NCBI RefSeq assembly: GCF_030398385.1
Contig: NZ_JAOAOQ010000043.1
Coordinates: 1 to 47,775 of the forward strand
Direction: 5' to 3'
Origin: Aquibium sp. ELW1220
GTDB taxonomy: Bacteria; Pseudomonadota; Alphaproteobacteria; Rhizobiales; Rhizobiaceae
DNA length: 47,775 nt
Part shown: one piece after another, positions 9,733-20,230 of the stretch
Numbering within the stretch: the stretch's first letter is position 1
Layout of the letters: every line of letters starts with the position of its first letter
The notes under the pieces: generated by a model
Told to the model about the DNA's origin: nothing
What the model saw: the letters and a program-made list of their open reading frames with translations, nothing else
Database searches by the model: none
Position numbers and translations under genes: made by a program

Positions 9733-10162
9733 GCAGGGCTCCGTTCAGCGGCCATCGCGTCTCGTTGCCGAGCACTGTGACGCGGCGGCGGGATTGGCAA
9801 TGCGCCAGCCGGAATGGCGGATGGCCCAGAGGCTGCCTGGAAGGGCGAGCCTGCGGTGGCGGCGTTCCGGGACTTCGGCGCGTGCGCCGCACGGCCAGGC
9901 TTGTCAGGCGGACCACGTCCTCAGCCGAATGCATCCGTGCCGCTGCAGGTGTTCCGCAAGCCGTCCTCCAACTGTCAAAGGCGACGGAGACAGCAGCCAC
10001 CGGCCTTGACCTGAACCAACCTCGGTCCGTCTCGGCACGCGGAAAGTGTGACAAATTTGCAAGTTTTTAACTAATTATTGCTGCTCGCGAACGAAATCGG
10101 AGACCGAGCGCCCATTGTACGTGCTAACGTAGTTTCCGGTGGCGTGCAGTTTAAGTTGATGC
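9733..10162. promoter_or_regulatory. Divergent regulatory region between ddl and the autotransporter
   Basis: 430 bases without a supported gene. Most of it is GC-rich, but 10047-10080 is a conspicuous AT-rich stretch (ACAAATTTGCAAG followed by TTTTTAACTAATTATT). It lies about 85 bases ahead of the autotransporter start and is the best promoter candidate for that gene. No exact -35/-10 pair with 17-base spacing can be named. The ddl promoter must lie at the left side. Confidence 0.4.
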
Positions 10163-13100
10163 TTGGGGGTAAGTTTGCGTTCTGGGATCTGTGGGTGCGC
10201 GCGCCGTTTGTATGTCGCGCACGTGGTGGTTGTCGGCGTCTTGTCTTTCGCTGCGAACGGGGCATCCGCGCAGACCTTGACGAGCGCAGTCTCCCAGGCG
10301 GAGACAGTGGCTCCGTCGGCCGAGGTAGCCGTCGTTCCGCCTGCGGGGTTGAACGGCCAGAACGGCGGAAACGGGTACTACACCTGTTCCGACATGACCT
10401 GGGGCAGCGCCTGCGCCCGTCTCGGCTATTCCTTCCCCAGCGCGACCGTTCAGGCCCCCGGCAACGGCGGAGCGGCGCCTTCGAGCGGTACGGTCACCCT
10501 TCTCGAATCCAGCGACACGGGCGTGGCGCAGATCGCCGACTACGATGCGAGTTCCTCGGCCTACTCGTTCCTGTCCTCGGCTTCGACGGTGGTGGTGACG
10601 CAGGAGGGATACAATTCCGAGACCTCGGTCCTGGCGACGGTGAACACCGGCGTCTCGGCGACGGACTGGGTCAATGGCGGAGCGGCCTTCGAACTGAGCG
10701 GCGAGATCGACAACGGATCGGATCCGGCTACCGTTTTCTCCGTCTCCTTCGTTGAGACCGTCGACGGGCTCAACCAGCCGACCGACGGCTGGACCCTTGC
10801 CGAGGTCGCCGCGGAGTTCAACGCCCAGTCGACCACCAATTCCTGGGGGCTGACCGCCTCGGTCTTCGACGACGGCACGGACTTCTACCTGAAGATCATC
10901 GCCAGCACGGAAGGCGACGACCGCGAGGTCACCGTATCCGTCACCGGTTCGGCGACCGCGACGGCGGTCGGCGTCGGGTCCGGCAATCCGGTCACCGATC
11001 TCGACTTCGGCGGCACCTTGGCGACCGGCTACGTCGCCACCAGCGGCACCCAGATCCAGAGCTATCCGTGGCTCTACACGGTGGATGGCGGGGCGCCGCA
11101 AAGTTCGGAATCGCCCTACATCGTCATCGACGGGGTCAGCATGAAGCTCGTCGGCGCAGGCTCGACCGATATCGGCGGCACGGTCGAGAACGGCACCGTC
11201 CCCGGCGGCACGGCCGGTAACGCCGGTCTCACCGGAACCGACATCACCATCGCCGACGCCTGGGCGTCGGTGACGCTCGGCGGCACCGCCTATACGCTGA
11301 CGACCACCGGCGGCGCCGCCGGCCAGGCCGGCATCGGCGGCACCGGCGGGCGGGGCGGCGCGGGCGGCGAGGGATACACCGACACCGCGCCGGTGATCAT
11401 GTTCATGCCCTTCCCGCCGCTGACCATTCCCAACACGCAGTTGCTGAGCGCCCAGGCCGGCATCGGCGGCACGGGCGCGATCGGTGGCGTCGGTGGGACG
11501 GGCGCGGCCGGTGGCACCGGCGGGGCGATCGGCTTCACGCTCGCGACGCCGCTGCTGAACGCCGGACAGATCGTCGACGCGACCTCGATCGGCGGCCTGG
11601 GTGGGCAGGGCGGCCGGGGGGCAGCGGCGGACAGGGCGGCGACGGCGGCGACGGCATGGCGTCCGTGGAGTCGAGCGGCCTGCTTCCGGCGATCGCGGTC
11701 GCCTCGGGCAATATCGGCGGCATCGGCGGCATGGGCGGAACGGGCGGCATCGGCGGCGCAGGCGGTGCGGGCGGCGCGGTCGACCTGAACCTCTCGCTCG
11801 GCATCGCCACGGTCGACGACGGCATCGCGGCGCAGAGCCGCGGCGGCGCGGGCGGGGTCGGCGGCACCGGCGGCACCGGGGGCCAGGGCGGGCAGGGCGG
11901 TGATGCCGTCTCCTTCGACCCCGAGATCCTCGGCAAGGAAGGCCGCGACGGCTTCACCGGCGGCCTGGCCGGCGTCGGCGGCGTGGGCGGCATCGGCGGC
12001 ATCGGTGGTGCGGGCAGTCAGGTCCTCGTCACCAGCGAAACGACGCAACTCACCGCTTCCGGCTTCGGCATCTTCGCCGAAAGCGCCGGCGGGCAGGGCG
12101 GTACGGGCGGCACGGGCGGCGTCGGCGGCACGGGCGGCCTCGGTGGCAATGGCGCTTCCGACCGGGAGGCCACCTTCACGTCCGACATCGCCAACGCGGC
12201 CGGCAATGGCGGCGCGGGCGCGATCGGGGGTGTGGGCGGTCGCGGTGGCCGCGGCGGCGACGGCGGGCTGGTGCATGTCGACAATCTCGGCATCGACAAC
12301 CGCATCGACGCGGGCGAGGTCGGCATCGTCGCTCGCAGCCTCGGCGGCGTCGGCGGCACGGGCGGCGCAGGCGGCGTCGGCGGTCTCGGCGGCGCGGCCG
12401 GCGCCGTCGGCTATGAGTCCCCGGTCTTCCTGGTCCTCTACGGCGGAACGGCCGGCAATGGCGGCAATGGCGGCAATGGTGCCGGCGGCGGCGAGGGCGG
12501 CGACGGCGGCAACGGCGGCAATGGCGGTGTCGTCGAGGTGGTCAACGAGGGCATCGTCAGCGTCGGCGACGCCGACGACGGTTCGGCCATCCGCGCCGAG
12601 AGCCTCGGCGGCATCGGCGGGCTGGCCGGCGCCGGCGGCGGCGTTGGCGCCGGCGGGAGCGGAAGCGCGGCGGGATCCGCCTTCGATGCCTGCACGCTCG
12701 GCGAGATACCCTGCCTGGGCTACGCGCTCGGCACCGGCGGCCAGCGCGGCCTGTTGCTCGAATGGAACGCGGGCCTGGACGGCGCTTCCGGGACGGTCAC
12801 CGGACTGGCCGGCGAAGCGAGCCTCGTCGGCGGCGCCGGCGGTGCGGTCGACGTCGAGAATTCCGGAACGCTTCTCACGCGCGGCGCCGAAGCCGACGGC
12901 ATACTGGCGGTCAGCGTCGGCGGCGTGAACGGCCTCAACGAGCGCTTCGGCGCCGGCACCTACAATTCGAACCTGCTCTACTGGACCGGTCTGCCGATCG
13001 GCACCCAGATGGGCGGGGCAGGCAATGTCGACGTCGCCAATTCGGGCGGCATCGGCACCAGCGGCAACCGTTCCGCCGGCATGACCGGCCTGTCCTACGC

Positions 13101-15615
13101 GTCGGGTCAGGTGTCCGGCGACGTCACGATGCTGAACGACGGCGGCGTGATCGAAACGACCGGCGACGAATCGCACGGCATCATCGCCAGGAGCCATGTC
13201 GGTACCATCGACGGCTTTGCCGAATCGGCTTCCGGCGACGTCACCGTCTCCAACAATGACGGCTCGATCACCGTCATCGGCACTGGCAGTTCCGCAGTTG
13301 TCGCACGCAGTGATTCGGTGATCGGCGATGCCGGGGCTGTCACCGTGGACAATGCCGACGGCACGATGCTCGGATTCGGCGATACGGGCGTCTTCACCGT
13401 GACCGCCGCCAGCATCTCGGCTGTGGGGGAGGCCGGTCTCGTCAGCCTCGACAACACCCTCGGATCGATCATCGGCCATTCCAACGAGGGAGCGGCGCTG
13501 CTCGAGAGCCGCGCCGCGGACGGTTTCGCGTCCGGCGGCGTCTTCGTGACCTCGAGCGGCGTCGTCGCGGCGACCGGCGCGCAGTCGTTCGGCCTGCGGC
13601 TCCTCTCCAGCAGCGGCGACATCGACGTCGCCAACACGGGCCTGCTGCAGGGCGGTTCGGGCGGCACGGCCGTCGCCATCCTGGGCGGGACGTCGAACAC
13701 GCTGACCAATGGCGGCGCCGGCGAGATCTTCACCCTCGGCGGCCTGGCGGACGTCGTCATCACCGGCGGCGCAGCCTCAGAGGCCGTCGCCAACGAGGTC
13801 GGCGGCTGGATGCTCGGCTCCATCGATCTCGACTTCGACAATGCGGACGGAACCGGCAACACCATCGACAATGAGGCGGGCGCCACCTTCGTGATGGGCA
13901 CGGAGATCGACCTCGGCCACGCGACGGACGCCTCTAACCTGTTCACGAATGCGGGCATCATCTCGATCGGCCTGGCCGGAAACCCGAACGGCAACCTTCA
14001 GCTCGAGCCCACCGCGAGCGTCGTGGCCGCGCAGCCCGATGCCTTCCCGCCCAACCTGTTCGCCGCCTTCTTCGCCTCGCCGGCGCAGTTCGAACCCACG
14101 CTCGCCGACCTACAGCTGACCACGATCACCGGCAATTTCGTCCAGGCGGCCGGCGGCAACGTGATTGCCGACGTCGCCTTCGACCGCAACGACCAGGGCG
14201 TGCCCGGCGACGACGAGATGGACCGCATCTTCGTCACCGGCACGGCCAGCCTGGCCGGAACGCTGCAGCTCAGCCCGATCACCGGGGCGGGGTCGGCAGG
14301 CACCTACCTGATCCCGTTCCTCTACGCCGAGGGCGGTGTCACCGACGCCGGAATGACGATCCATCCGACGTTCCTCAACGGCACGTCGTCGACCACGGCG
14401 ACCTTCTCGGCATCCGTCGACTTTTCCGACCCGAACCTCGCCCAGCTGGCCTACACGATCGACTACTGCCCGGGCGGGCTGACGACCAACCAGGGCTCCT
14501 ACTGCGGCGCCGTCACGGCCATACAGGCCTATGGCTGGGCCGATTACGAGACCGTCGCGGCCAACATCCTGCGCGTCGTCGACCTCGCCGATCTGAAGAC
14601 GGTCTATGATTCGCTCGACGGCGAGGGAATGGTCGGCGCGGCCGAAGCGCAGCATGGCGCGACCCGGCAGATGGGCGACGCAATGCACGGCATGGCCGCC
14701 CAGGCCGTCGACTGCGCGCTCGATCCCGAAAAGAACCCGGCGCTGCGCTGCGACGACGGCATCCGCTTCTGGAGCAGTTCCGCCTATGGCTTCGAAAAGG
14801 CCGCGGGCGACGGCAACAGCGCGTCCTACCGCGGCTACGACCTGTCGGGCTCGCTCGGCGCCATCGTCGCGCGCGAGAACGCCTTCGTGACGCTCGGTGT
14901 CGGAACCAGCGCGGTGGACTTCAAGATCCGCGATCGCTGGATGGCCGGCAACGGCATGGGCGCCTGGGCCGGCATCGGTGCGGGCTTCGTCAGCGACGAC
15001 GGCCTCTACATCGAGGCCAATCTCGGGGCGGGCATGACCGAAAGCGACTACCAGCGAACCGCCTGGGGCTACTCGCTCGACGGCGAACTCGACCCGCATG
15101 CCGTCGGCGGCGACTTCCGCACGGCATTGCTGCATGGCGGCGTCAAGGCGGGCGTCCAGGCCGACCTGGGCATCGTCGGCCGCGTCCATCTCTTCGGCGC
15201 CTACGACGTCTCCTCCACGCGGCGCGAGGATTTCCGCGAGGACGAGGGCATCTGGGGCAACCACTATCTGGCCGACACCGTGACCGACCAGTACGGAACG
15301 CTGGGCGCGACCCTGTCGAACCGCTTCACGCTCGGCGGCGCGATCATAGTCGAACCAAGCGTCACCGCCGCCTGGAAGGAAGCGCTCGTGCTCGACGACC
15401 GCACGATCCGCGCGCGGTCGCTCGCCGCGGACGCATACGGCTTCGGCTGGGAGGCGATCGGTGCGACGCCGGATTACTCCCGCCTGGAACTCGGCCTTGG
15501 CCTGCGGCTGCGTTCGCCGGAAGGTCTCGTCTGGGACGTCGGCGCGACGACCTGGGAAAGCGATGGGCTTGGCCGCAGCACCGACGTCGACATGAGCCTG
15601 TCCTTCAGGTTCTGA
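10163..15615 (+). pseudogene. Giant glycine-rich autotransporter, frame interrupted at a G6 run
   Basis: One coding unit read in two frames: 10163 to about 11620, then about 11620 to 15615. The start is TTG, followed by a signal-peptide-like stretch (basic residues, then VVVVGVLSF, ending ASAQ). The passenger has dozens of GGxGG repeats (GGIGGTGGIGG style) up to about 12700, then beta-helix-like repeats with V-N-S/D-G turns. A barrel domain starts near 14750 and ends in SLSFRF, with the terminal Phe expected of an outer-membrane barrel. At 11616-11621 there are six G; a seventh would join both frames into 1817 residues. Without it the first frame ends at 11788 and no barrel is made. Possible causes are phase variation by slippage, a recent mutation, or a sequencing error. 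It would be a surface adhesin if intact. Confidence 0.8.
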
Positions 15616-15659
15616 GCCGATCTCTCCCGCACCGCCGCGCGGTCACGGGAGAGATCGGC
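15616..15659 (+). terminator. Hairpin directly after the autotransporter stop
   Basis: A perfect 14-base inverted repeat, GCCGATCTCTCCCG at 15616-15629 and its complement at 15646-15659, with a 16-base loop. It begins at the base after the stop codon. No T-run follows, so it may act as a transcript 3' end stabiliser or a weak terminator. Confidence 0.65.
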
Positions 15660-15910
15660 CCGCGGATATCGATCGGGACGTCCGGATGCCTCGCCGGAGA
15701 TCTTCCGCGCAAGACGCGGACCGGTGCTGCGTGACGAAGCGGAAACGCTACGGCCACCATCTCCGGAGAAGATCGAGCCGCCATGAGACGGAAAGCCAAC
15801 GTGTTTTCACGCGAAGGGCATCCGCACCATCGGGCAGGACGAGGCACGCCCCGTGCGTGTCCAACCGAACGGGCCGTGGCTCGGCCTCCACCTAAGTCGG
15901 CGCATGGTAG
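15660..15910. other. Junction region between autotransporter and truncated sngA
   Basis: About 250 bases with no supported gene. The frame of the sngA remnant closes at a TAG at 15908-15910. In all three forward frames before that I see no TerB-like sequence. The deletion or insertion breakpoint that removed the front of sngA should lie here. Confidence 0.45.
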
Positions 15911-16213
15911 GGCCTCGTCCGGCCTTCGGAGTCAGCCAACTCTGCGCCTGTCGGCGGGAACGTCGCGCGGTTCCCGGGGCTGGATGCTGCGCATTCTGCG
16001 CTACTCGACCGACTGCTCGCGGACGATGGGCTTGATCGGGCCGAACTTGATGACGTCGCGAAGGGGCTCCGGCTGTTGCCTGACGGGGCGATCGAACGGA
16101 TAAATGACTGGGGTTTCGATCGATTTGATGAAGCCCTGATCGAGGAAGACGAGCGGGTGACGATACCAGATCATCTCCGTGAGGCATTGCGAGAGGCAGA
16201 AGCAGCAGAATGA
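15911..16213 (+). pseudogene. C-terminal remnant of a TerB-domain gene (sngA-like, Shango)
   Basis: Reading back in frame from the TGA at 16211-16213 gives 100 codons to a TAG at 15908. The peptide holds FPGLDAAHSALLDRLL, then GLRLLPDGAIERINDWGFDR and FDEALIEEDERVTI. The 'L.PDGA...IN.W.FD.FDE.L.EED' end matches the TerB_C domain of TerB-family proteins encoded just before an ATPase and a helicase in Shango defence loci. The stop overlaps the next ATG (ATGA), as expected of a former first operon gene. There is no in-frame ATG, so it cannot be made on its own. A normal gene would need roughly 1.5-2 kb more. This rests on motif memory, not alignment. Confidence 0.65.
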
Positions 16214-17529
16214 CCAAGGCCACTCACATCAAGCCCCGGGACCGTGATGTCATCCTCCAGGCGCTGGCAGCCGGTGTGGTGCCGCGGACTGGGTTGCGAC
16301 ACGTGCAGGTCGGCCGGGCAGCCGAGGTCGGGGCGCTCGTCAGGGACATTGATCGCCTCGCCGATGGTGGAGCCGCAATCCGTTTCGTCATCGGCGAGTA
16401 CGGCGCCGGGAAGACCTTCTTCCTGAACTTGATAAGACTTATCGCTCTTGAGCGGAAGTGCGTCACCATCCACGCGGACCTTGCCCCCGACCGCCGTATA
16501 CACGCATCGGCAGGACAGGCGAGGGGGCTTTACGCTGAGTCCGTCAGGAACATGGCGACGCGGACCAAGCCCGACGGAGGAGCACTGGCCAGCGTGGTCG
16601 AGCGTTTCGTCACGGACTGTATGAACGAGGCCGGCCAGAAGGCGCGGCCTGTGGAGACTGTGATCGACGAGCGGCTGGCCCACCTGCAGGAACATATCGG
16701 TGGCTACGACTACGCCACCGTGCTGAAGGCTTACTGGCGGGGAAGCGAGGAGGGCGACGAGATCCTCAAGGCGTCAGCGCTCAGATGGCTGCGCGGCGAG
16801 TTCTCCACCAAGACGGAGGCGCGCCAGTCGTTGGGAGTGCGCAACATCATCGACGACGACGGTGTCTACGACGCCCTCAAGCTCCTGGCGGCCTTCGTTA
16901 AGCTCGCCGGGTACTCCGGACTGCTGGTCGTCTTCGACGAAATGGTGAACCTGTACAAGCTTCAGAGCAGCCAGGCCCGAAACCAGAATTTCGAGCAGAT
17001 CCTGCGGATGCTGAACGACGTTCTGCAGGGCAATTTCGGAGGGATCGGATTCGTTTTCGGCGGAACGCCCGAGTTCCTCATGGACACGCGCCGCGGGCTT
17101 TACAGCTATGCGGCGCTTCAGTCCCGCCTGTCCGAGAATGCCTTCGCGCAGGGTGGGCTGGTTGATCTTTCCGGCCCGGTCCTGCGGCTTCAGAGCCTCA
17201 CGCCTGAAGATCTGATGATCCTACTATCGAACATCCGCCTTGTGTTCGCATCCGGCGATACCGCTGCTTACCTCGTGCCCGACGAGGCGCTCCCCGCTTT
17301 CATGGACCACTGCAACCGCCACGTTGGCGAAGCATACTTCCGGACACCCAGGAACACGATCAAGGCGTTTGTTCAGTTCCTGGCTGTGCTCGAGCAGAAC
17401 CCAGGGACGCAGTGGCATGACCTGGTCGGACGGGTCGAAATAGCTCCTGACGCCGAGGCGGGCGGGCAGGGGGATGGAGACCAGACGAGTGACGGTGGAG
17501 ACGACGAACTTGCCTCGATCCGGCTCTGA
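16210..17529 (+). CDS. sngB: Shango/BREX-type ATPase (DUF2791, BrxD/SngB-like)
   Basis: 439 residues. A P-loop ATPase with Walker A IGEYGAGKTFF near residues 62-72 and Walker B LLVVFDEMVNLY near 237-248. The arrangement, with an N-terminal GLRHVQVGR segment before the P-loop, fits the DUF2791 group found next to Lhr-like helicases in BREX (BrxD-BrxHI) and in Shango (SngB-SngC). Here the upstream TerB tail favours Shango, an anti-phage system whose mechanism is not fully known. Its ATG overlaps the stop of the sngA remnant. Its 3' end overlaps the helicase start by 56 bases. With sngA broken, its translation has lost its coupling partner and has only a weak AGAGG about 13 bases upstream. Confidence 0.8.
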   Translation: MTKATHIKPRDRDVILQALAAGVVPRTGLRHVQVGRAAEVGALVRDIDRLADGGAAIRFVIGEYGAGKTFFLNLIRLIALERKCVTIHADLAPDRRIHASAGQARGLYAESVRNMATRTKPDGGALASVVERFVTDCMNEAGQKARPVETVIDERLAHLQEHIGGYDYATVLKAYWRGSEEGDEILKASALRWLRGEFSTKTEARQSLGVRNIIDDDGVYDALKLLAAFVKLAGYSGLLVVFDEMVNLYKLQSSQARNQNFEQILRMLNDVLQGNFGGIGFVFGGTPEFLMDTRRGLYSYAALQSRLSENAFAQGGLVDLSGPVLRLQSLTPEDLMILLSNIRLVFASGDTAAYLVPDEALPAFMDHCNRHVGEAYFRTPRNTIKAFVQFLAVLEQNPGTQWHDLVGRVEIAPDAEAGGQGDGDQTSDGGDDELASIRL

Positions 17530-19732
17530 CGCGGCCGGATTCGACAGGCTGCACCCTGAAATCCGGCGCTGGATATGGGAGCAGAAGTGGGAAGAACTGA
17601 GGGATGTCCAGGACCGAGCGATCTCCGCGGTCCTCGACACCGACACGGACGTTCTGATCGCCGCCTCGACAGCTGCGGGCAAGACCGAAGCGGCATTCCT
17701 GCCCGTGCTTACGAAGGTTGCCGATCGAAAGGGCAGAGGTTTCTCGGTCTTGTACGTCAGCCCGCTGAAGGCCCTCATCAACGATCAATTTCGGCGGCTT
17801 GATAAACTCACCGAGCGACTGGAGATCGATACCGTCCGCTGGCACGGCGACGCGCCGCAGTCAGCGAAGCAGCGCGCCCGACGTGATCCCCGTGGGGTGG
17901 TCCTGATCACGCCGGAATCCATCGAAGCCATGCTGATCCGGCGGCCCGGAGACGCGAAGGCCATGCTGGGGTCGCTGGACTTCATCGTCATCGACGAGTT
18001 GCACGCCTTTCTCAAGGGCCCGCGAGGGCTCCATCTGGCGAGCCTTCTTCGCCGTATCGATGCCCTGTCCGCCAAGCCCGCGCGGCGGATCGGCCTGTCG
18101 GCAACCATCGGCGACCTTGCTGTCGCCGCCCGCTGGCTAAATCCCGGTCAGCCGGAAAATGTGAGGGTGGTAGAATCGACCACGGACTCGCCGGAGCTCA
18201 GGCTTCAAGTCAGGGCATACAGCGACCCCGAGGAAGTGGAGGACGCCGACGGGCTTGAGGCAGAAGAGCGGCCGGTCGCGCTGGACCTGATTGCCGATCA
18301 TATGTTCTCGGTCCTCAGGGGGGCGAACAACCTGGTGTTCGCGGGATCGCGAAAACGGGTCGAGGCGCTTGCGGATCGGCTTCGCACGAGATCGGAAAAG
18401 ACCTCGGTTCCGAACGAGTTCTACCCCCATCACGGCAGCCTCTCCAAGGAGCTTCGCGAAGAACTGGAAGACCGTTTGAAGAAGGGCGACCTGCCGACGA
18501 CGGGTATCGCGACCACGACGCTGGAGCTGGGTATCGACATCGGGTCCATAAAGTCTGTGGCGCAGGTCGGCGCGCCACGATCTCTATCGTCCCTGCGACA
18601 GCGACTTGGCCGAAGCGGCAGAAGACGCGGTGTTCCTGCCGTCCTCAGGATCTATGTGCGGGAGCGCCTTCTGGGCAAGGGGGCCGACCCGGTGGACCAT
18701 CTGCGCCTTGAGACCGTCCGGGCAGTCGCGGCCGTTCGCCTTCTGGTGGAGCGCTTCGTCGAGCCACCGTCGATCGATGCAGCGGTCGCCACCGTCGCGC
18801 TGCATCAGACGCTCTCGGTGATTACGCAGGAGGGGGGAACTACGGCCGGCGCGCTCTACCAGATCCTTTGCTCATCCGGCCCGTTATCGCCACTGACAAA
18901 AGCCGACTACGCACAGTTGCTGCGAGGCATGGCTTCCACGGAACATCGCCTCGTCGAGCAAGCTCCCGACGGGACCATCATGCTGGGCGAAGGGGGAGAA
19001 AGGCTCACGGCGTCACGCGACTTCTACGCCATCTTCTCTACGGACGAAGAGTGGCGTCTGGTTGCGGCAGGACACCTGCTCGGCACCATTCCGATCTCCA
19101 ACCCGGTCGGCGTCGGCGTCGTCATCGCCTTCGCGGGACGGCGCTGGCGGATCGAGACGGTCGATGACCGTGGCAAGGTCCTCCAAGTCGTACATCACCG
19201 CTCCGGGAAGATTCCCAATTTCGACAACGTTGTGAACGAGCCTGTCCACGATCGGTTGTCGGCGGAGATGCGAGCAGTCCTGCAGGACGCCTCGGACCCC
19301 GGCTTCTTGGACAATGCCGCGAAAGAGTACCTTTCGGAGGGCAGGCTGGCGTTTCGCCAGTTTGGACTCGATTCCGGGTGCCTGGTTCCCGCCGGGAAAG
19401 ACACGCACGCTTTCACGTGGCACGGCAGTGACGTGAACACAGTGCTCGGCTTCGCATTTGCCTCGGCAGGCCTCGACTGCGCAATCCTCGACGTGGGCGT
19501 GACTGTCCTTGATACCCAGCCGGACGTGGTGCAGGCCATCATGAGACAAATCTCGAACAGACCGCCTGATATCGATCAGGTCGCGGAGTTCGTCGAGAAC
19601 CTCCAGTCAGCGAAATTCGATGAGATGGTGCCCGAACAATTGCTCAGGTCATTGTGGGCACGAAGTCGACATGACGTCGCTGAACGCGTCGGAATAGCGG
19701 TTCGCATGATGCTGGCGAGCCATCGTGCATAA
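17474..19732 (+). CDS. sngC: Superfamily 2 helicase of a Shango-type system (Lhr-like, SngC)
   Basis: 752 residues. Helicase motifs in order: I, ASTAAGKTEAAF near residue 66-77; II, IVIDELHAFL near 173; III, LSATIGD near 208; then a second RecA-like domain with TTTLELGIDIGSI (motif V) and QRLGRSGRRRG (motif VI, near 378). It lacks the long C-terminal extension of full Lhr. It is predicted to move on DNA with ATP and to act with the preceding ATPase. The start at 17474 lies inside sngB in another frame, so the two are coupled. The C-terminal 300 residues contain no domain I can name. The coding frame is complete and shows no damage. Confidence 0.82.
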   Translation: METRRVTVETTNLPRSGSDAAGFDRLHPEIRRWIWEQKWEELRDVQDRAISAVLDTDTDVLIAASTAAGKTEAAFLPVLTKVADRKGRGFSVLYVSPLKALINDQFRRLDKLTERLEIDTVRWHGDAPQSAKQRARRDPRGVVLITPESIEAMLIRRPGDAKAMLGSLDFIVIDELHAFLKGPRGLHLASLLRRIDALSAKPARRIGLSATIGDLAVAARWLNPGQPENVRVVESTTDSPELRLQVRAYSDPEEVEDADGLEAEERPVALDLIADHMFSVLRGANNLVFAGSRKRVEALADRLRTRSEKTSVPNEFYPHHGSLSKELREELEDRLKKGDLPTTGIATTTLELGIDIGSIKSVAQVGAPRSLSSLRQRLGRSGRRRGVPAVLRIYVRERLLGKGADPVDHLRLETVRAVAAVRLLVERFVEPPSIDAAVATVALHQTLSVITQEGGTTAGALYQILCSSGPLSPLTKADYAQLLRGMASTEHRLVEQAPDGTIMLGEGGERLTASRDFYAIFSTDEEWRLVAAGHLLGTIPISNPVGVGVVIAFAGRRWRIETVDDRGKVLQVVHHRSGKIPNFDNVVNEPVHDRLSAEMRAVLQDASDPGFLDNAAKEYLSEGRLAFRQFGLDSGCLVPAGKDTHAFTWHGSDVNTVLGFAFASAGLDCAILDVGVTVLDTQPDVVQAIMRQISNRPPDIDQVAEFVENLQSAKFDEMVPEQLLRSLWARSRHDVAERVGIAVRMMLASHRA

Positions 19733-19770
19733 CCGTGCCGGCGGAAGGCTGACATTATATCGCATGGGTA

Positions 19771-19796
19771 TGCCGCATAAGATAGAGTCTGGAATC
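19771..19796 (+). mobile_element. attL-type Xer site at the left end of the microvirus prophage
   Basis: TGCCGCATAA (19771-19780), a six-base centre GATAGA (19781-19786), and a right arm GTCTGGAATC (19787-19796). The first 16 bases recur exactly at 25715-25730. The right arm departs from the TTATG expected of a XerD site, as in the phage-derived arm of Xer-integrated elements. Confidence 0.75.
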
Positions 19797-19880
19797 TCAG
19801 CCACTTACTGACACAACAGCGATACGCTGATTTGGGGGGAGGGTGTCAACTGCCGTCGCATTTTTTTCTGTGAGGAGGTC

Positions 19881-20034
19881 GGGAACCCCTCTTCGAGCGG
19901 TTCCCCCCACGGGGGCCCCCCCTCCGCAACGAGAACCTACGGTTCTCCCCCTCGCCTTCGGCGATAGGGTCCCCTCTCCCTTCCAGAGAAGATCGGGCCG
20001 GCTCCACTACACTGACGGGCTACGCCGGCCCGAT
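19881..20034. repeat. Cluster of four hairpins in the microvirus non-coding region
   Basis: Four inverted repeats in a row: GGGAACC 19881-19887 with 19899-19905; GAGAACC 19931-19937 with 19941-19947 (three-base loop); TCGCC 19952-19956 with 19960-19964 (loop TTC); ATCGGGCCGGC 19992-20002 with 20024-20034. They lie after the last phage gene. In single-stranded phage DNA such a cluster may serve complementary-strand initiation, packaging or transcript termination. Which one cannot be told. Confidence 0.6.
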
Positions 20035-20041
20035 TGATAGG

Positions 20042-20230
20042 TTAGAGGTTGTCCCCGACCGACGGTTGCCGGATCGGGCGAGCTACGGCGTCTGATGACG
20101 CCGGGTCAGCGGTCGCACCATGGGACGAACCTTTTCGCCGTTCCAGAGGCACCGCCTTTGCGCTTGTTGGACTCCGGCCTTTTCTTGCACGTTGGGTAGT
20201 CACGCGGCGTAGCCGAATGCCGGTCGGCAT
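20042..20230 (-). CDS. Small basic ORF of the microvirus left end (hypothetical)
   Basis: 62 residues, starting MPTGIRLRRVTTQRARKGR and strongly basic in the first 40 positions. AAGGA lies two bases ahead of the ATG, which is close for a ribosome site. It overlaps the end of another candidate frame (20106-20522). Small basic proteins are common in microviruses, but a better candidate for the DNA-condensing protein sits at 24504-24605. It may be chance coding in GC-rich DNA. Confidence 0.25.
   Translation of the reverse strand: MPTGIRLRRVTTQRARKGRSPTSAKAVPLERRKGSSHGATADPASSDAVARPIRQPSVGDNL

Noticed and set aside
9733-10162. Second Xer-like site near the autotransporter as the left border of a larger island
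   Set aside because: No CATAA-N6-TTATG architecture was found there or at 15660-15910, so there is no evidence that the sng genes entered by Xer recombination.
11290-13479. 729-residue open frame antisense to the autotransporter
   Set aside because: It is the mirror of GC-rich glycine repeats (Ala/Asp-rich translation), with no domain and no ribosome site.
17224-17781. 185-residue minus-strand frame across the sngB/sngC junction
   Set aside because: Antisense to both motif-bearing genes; no features of its own.
19843-20037. 64-residue plus-strand frame across the hairpins
   Set aside because: Proline/arginine-rich product from structured non-coding DNA; no ribosome site.
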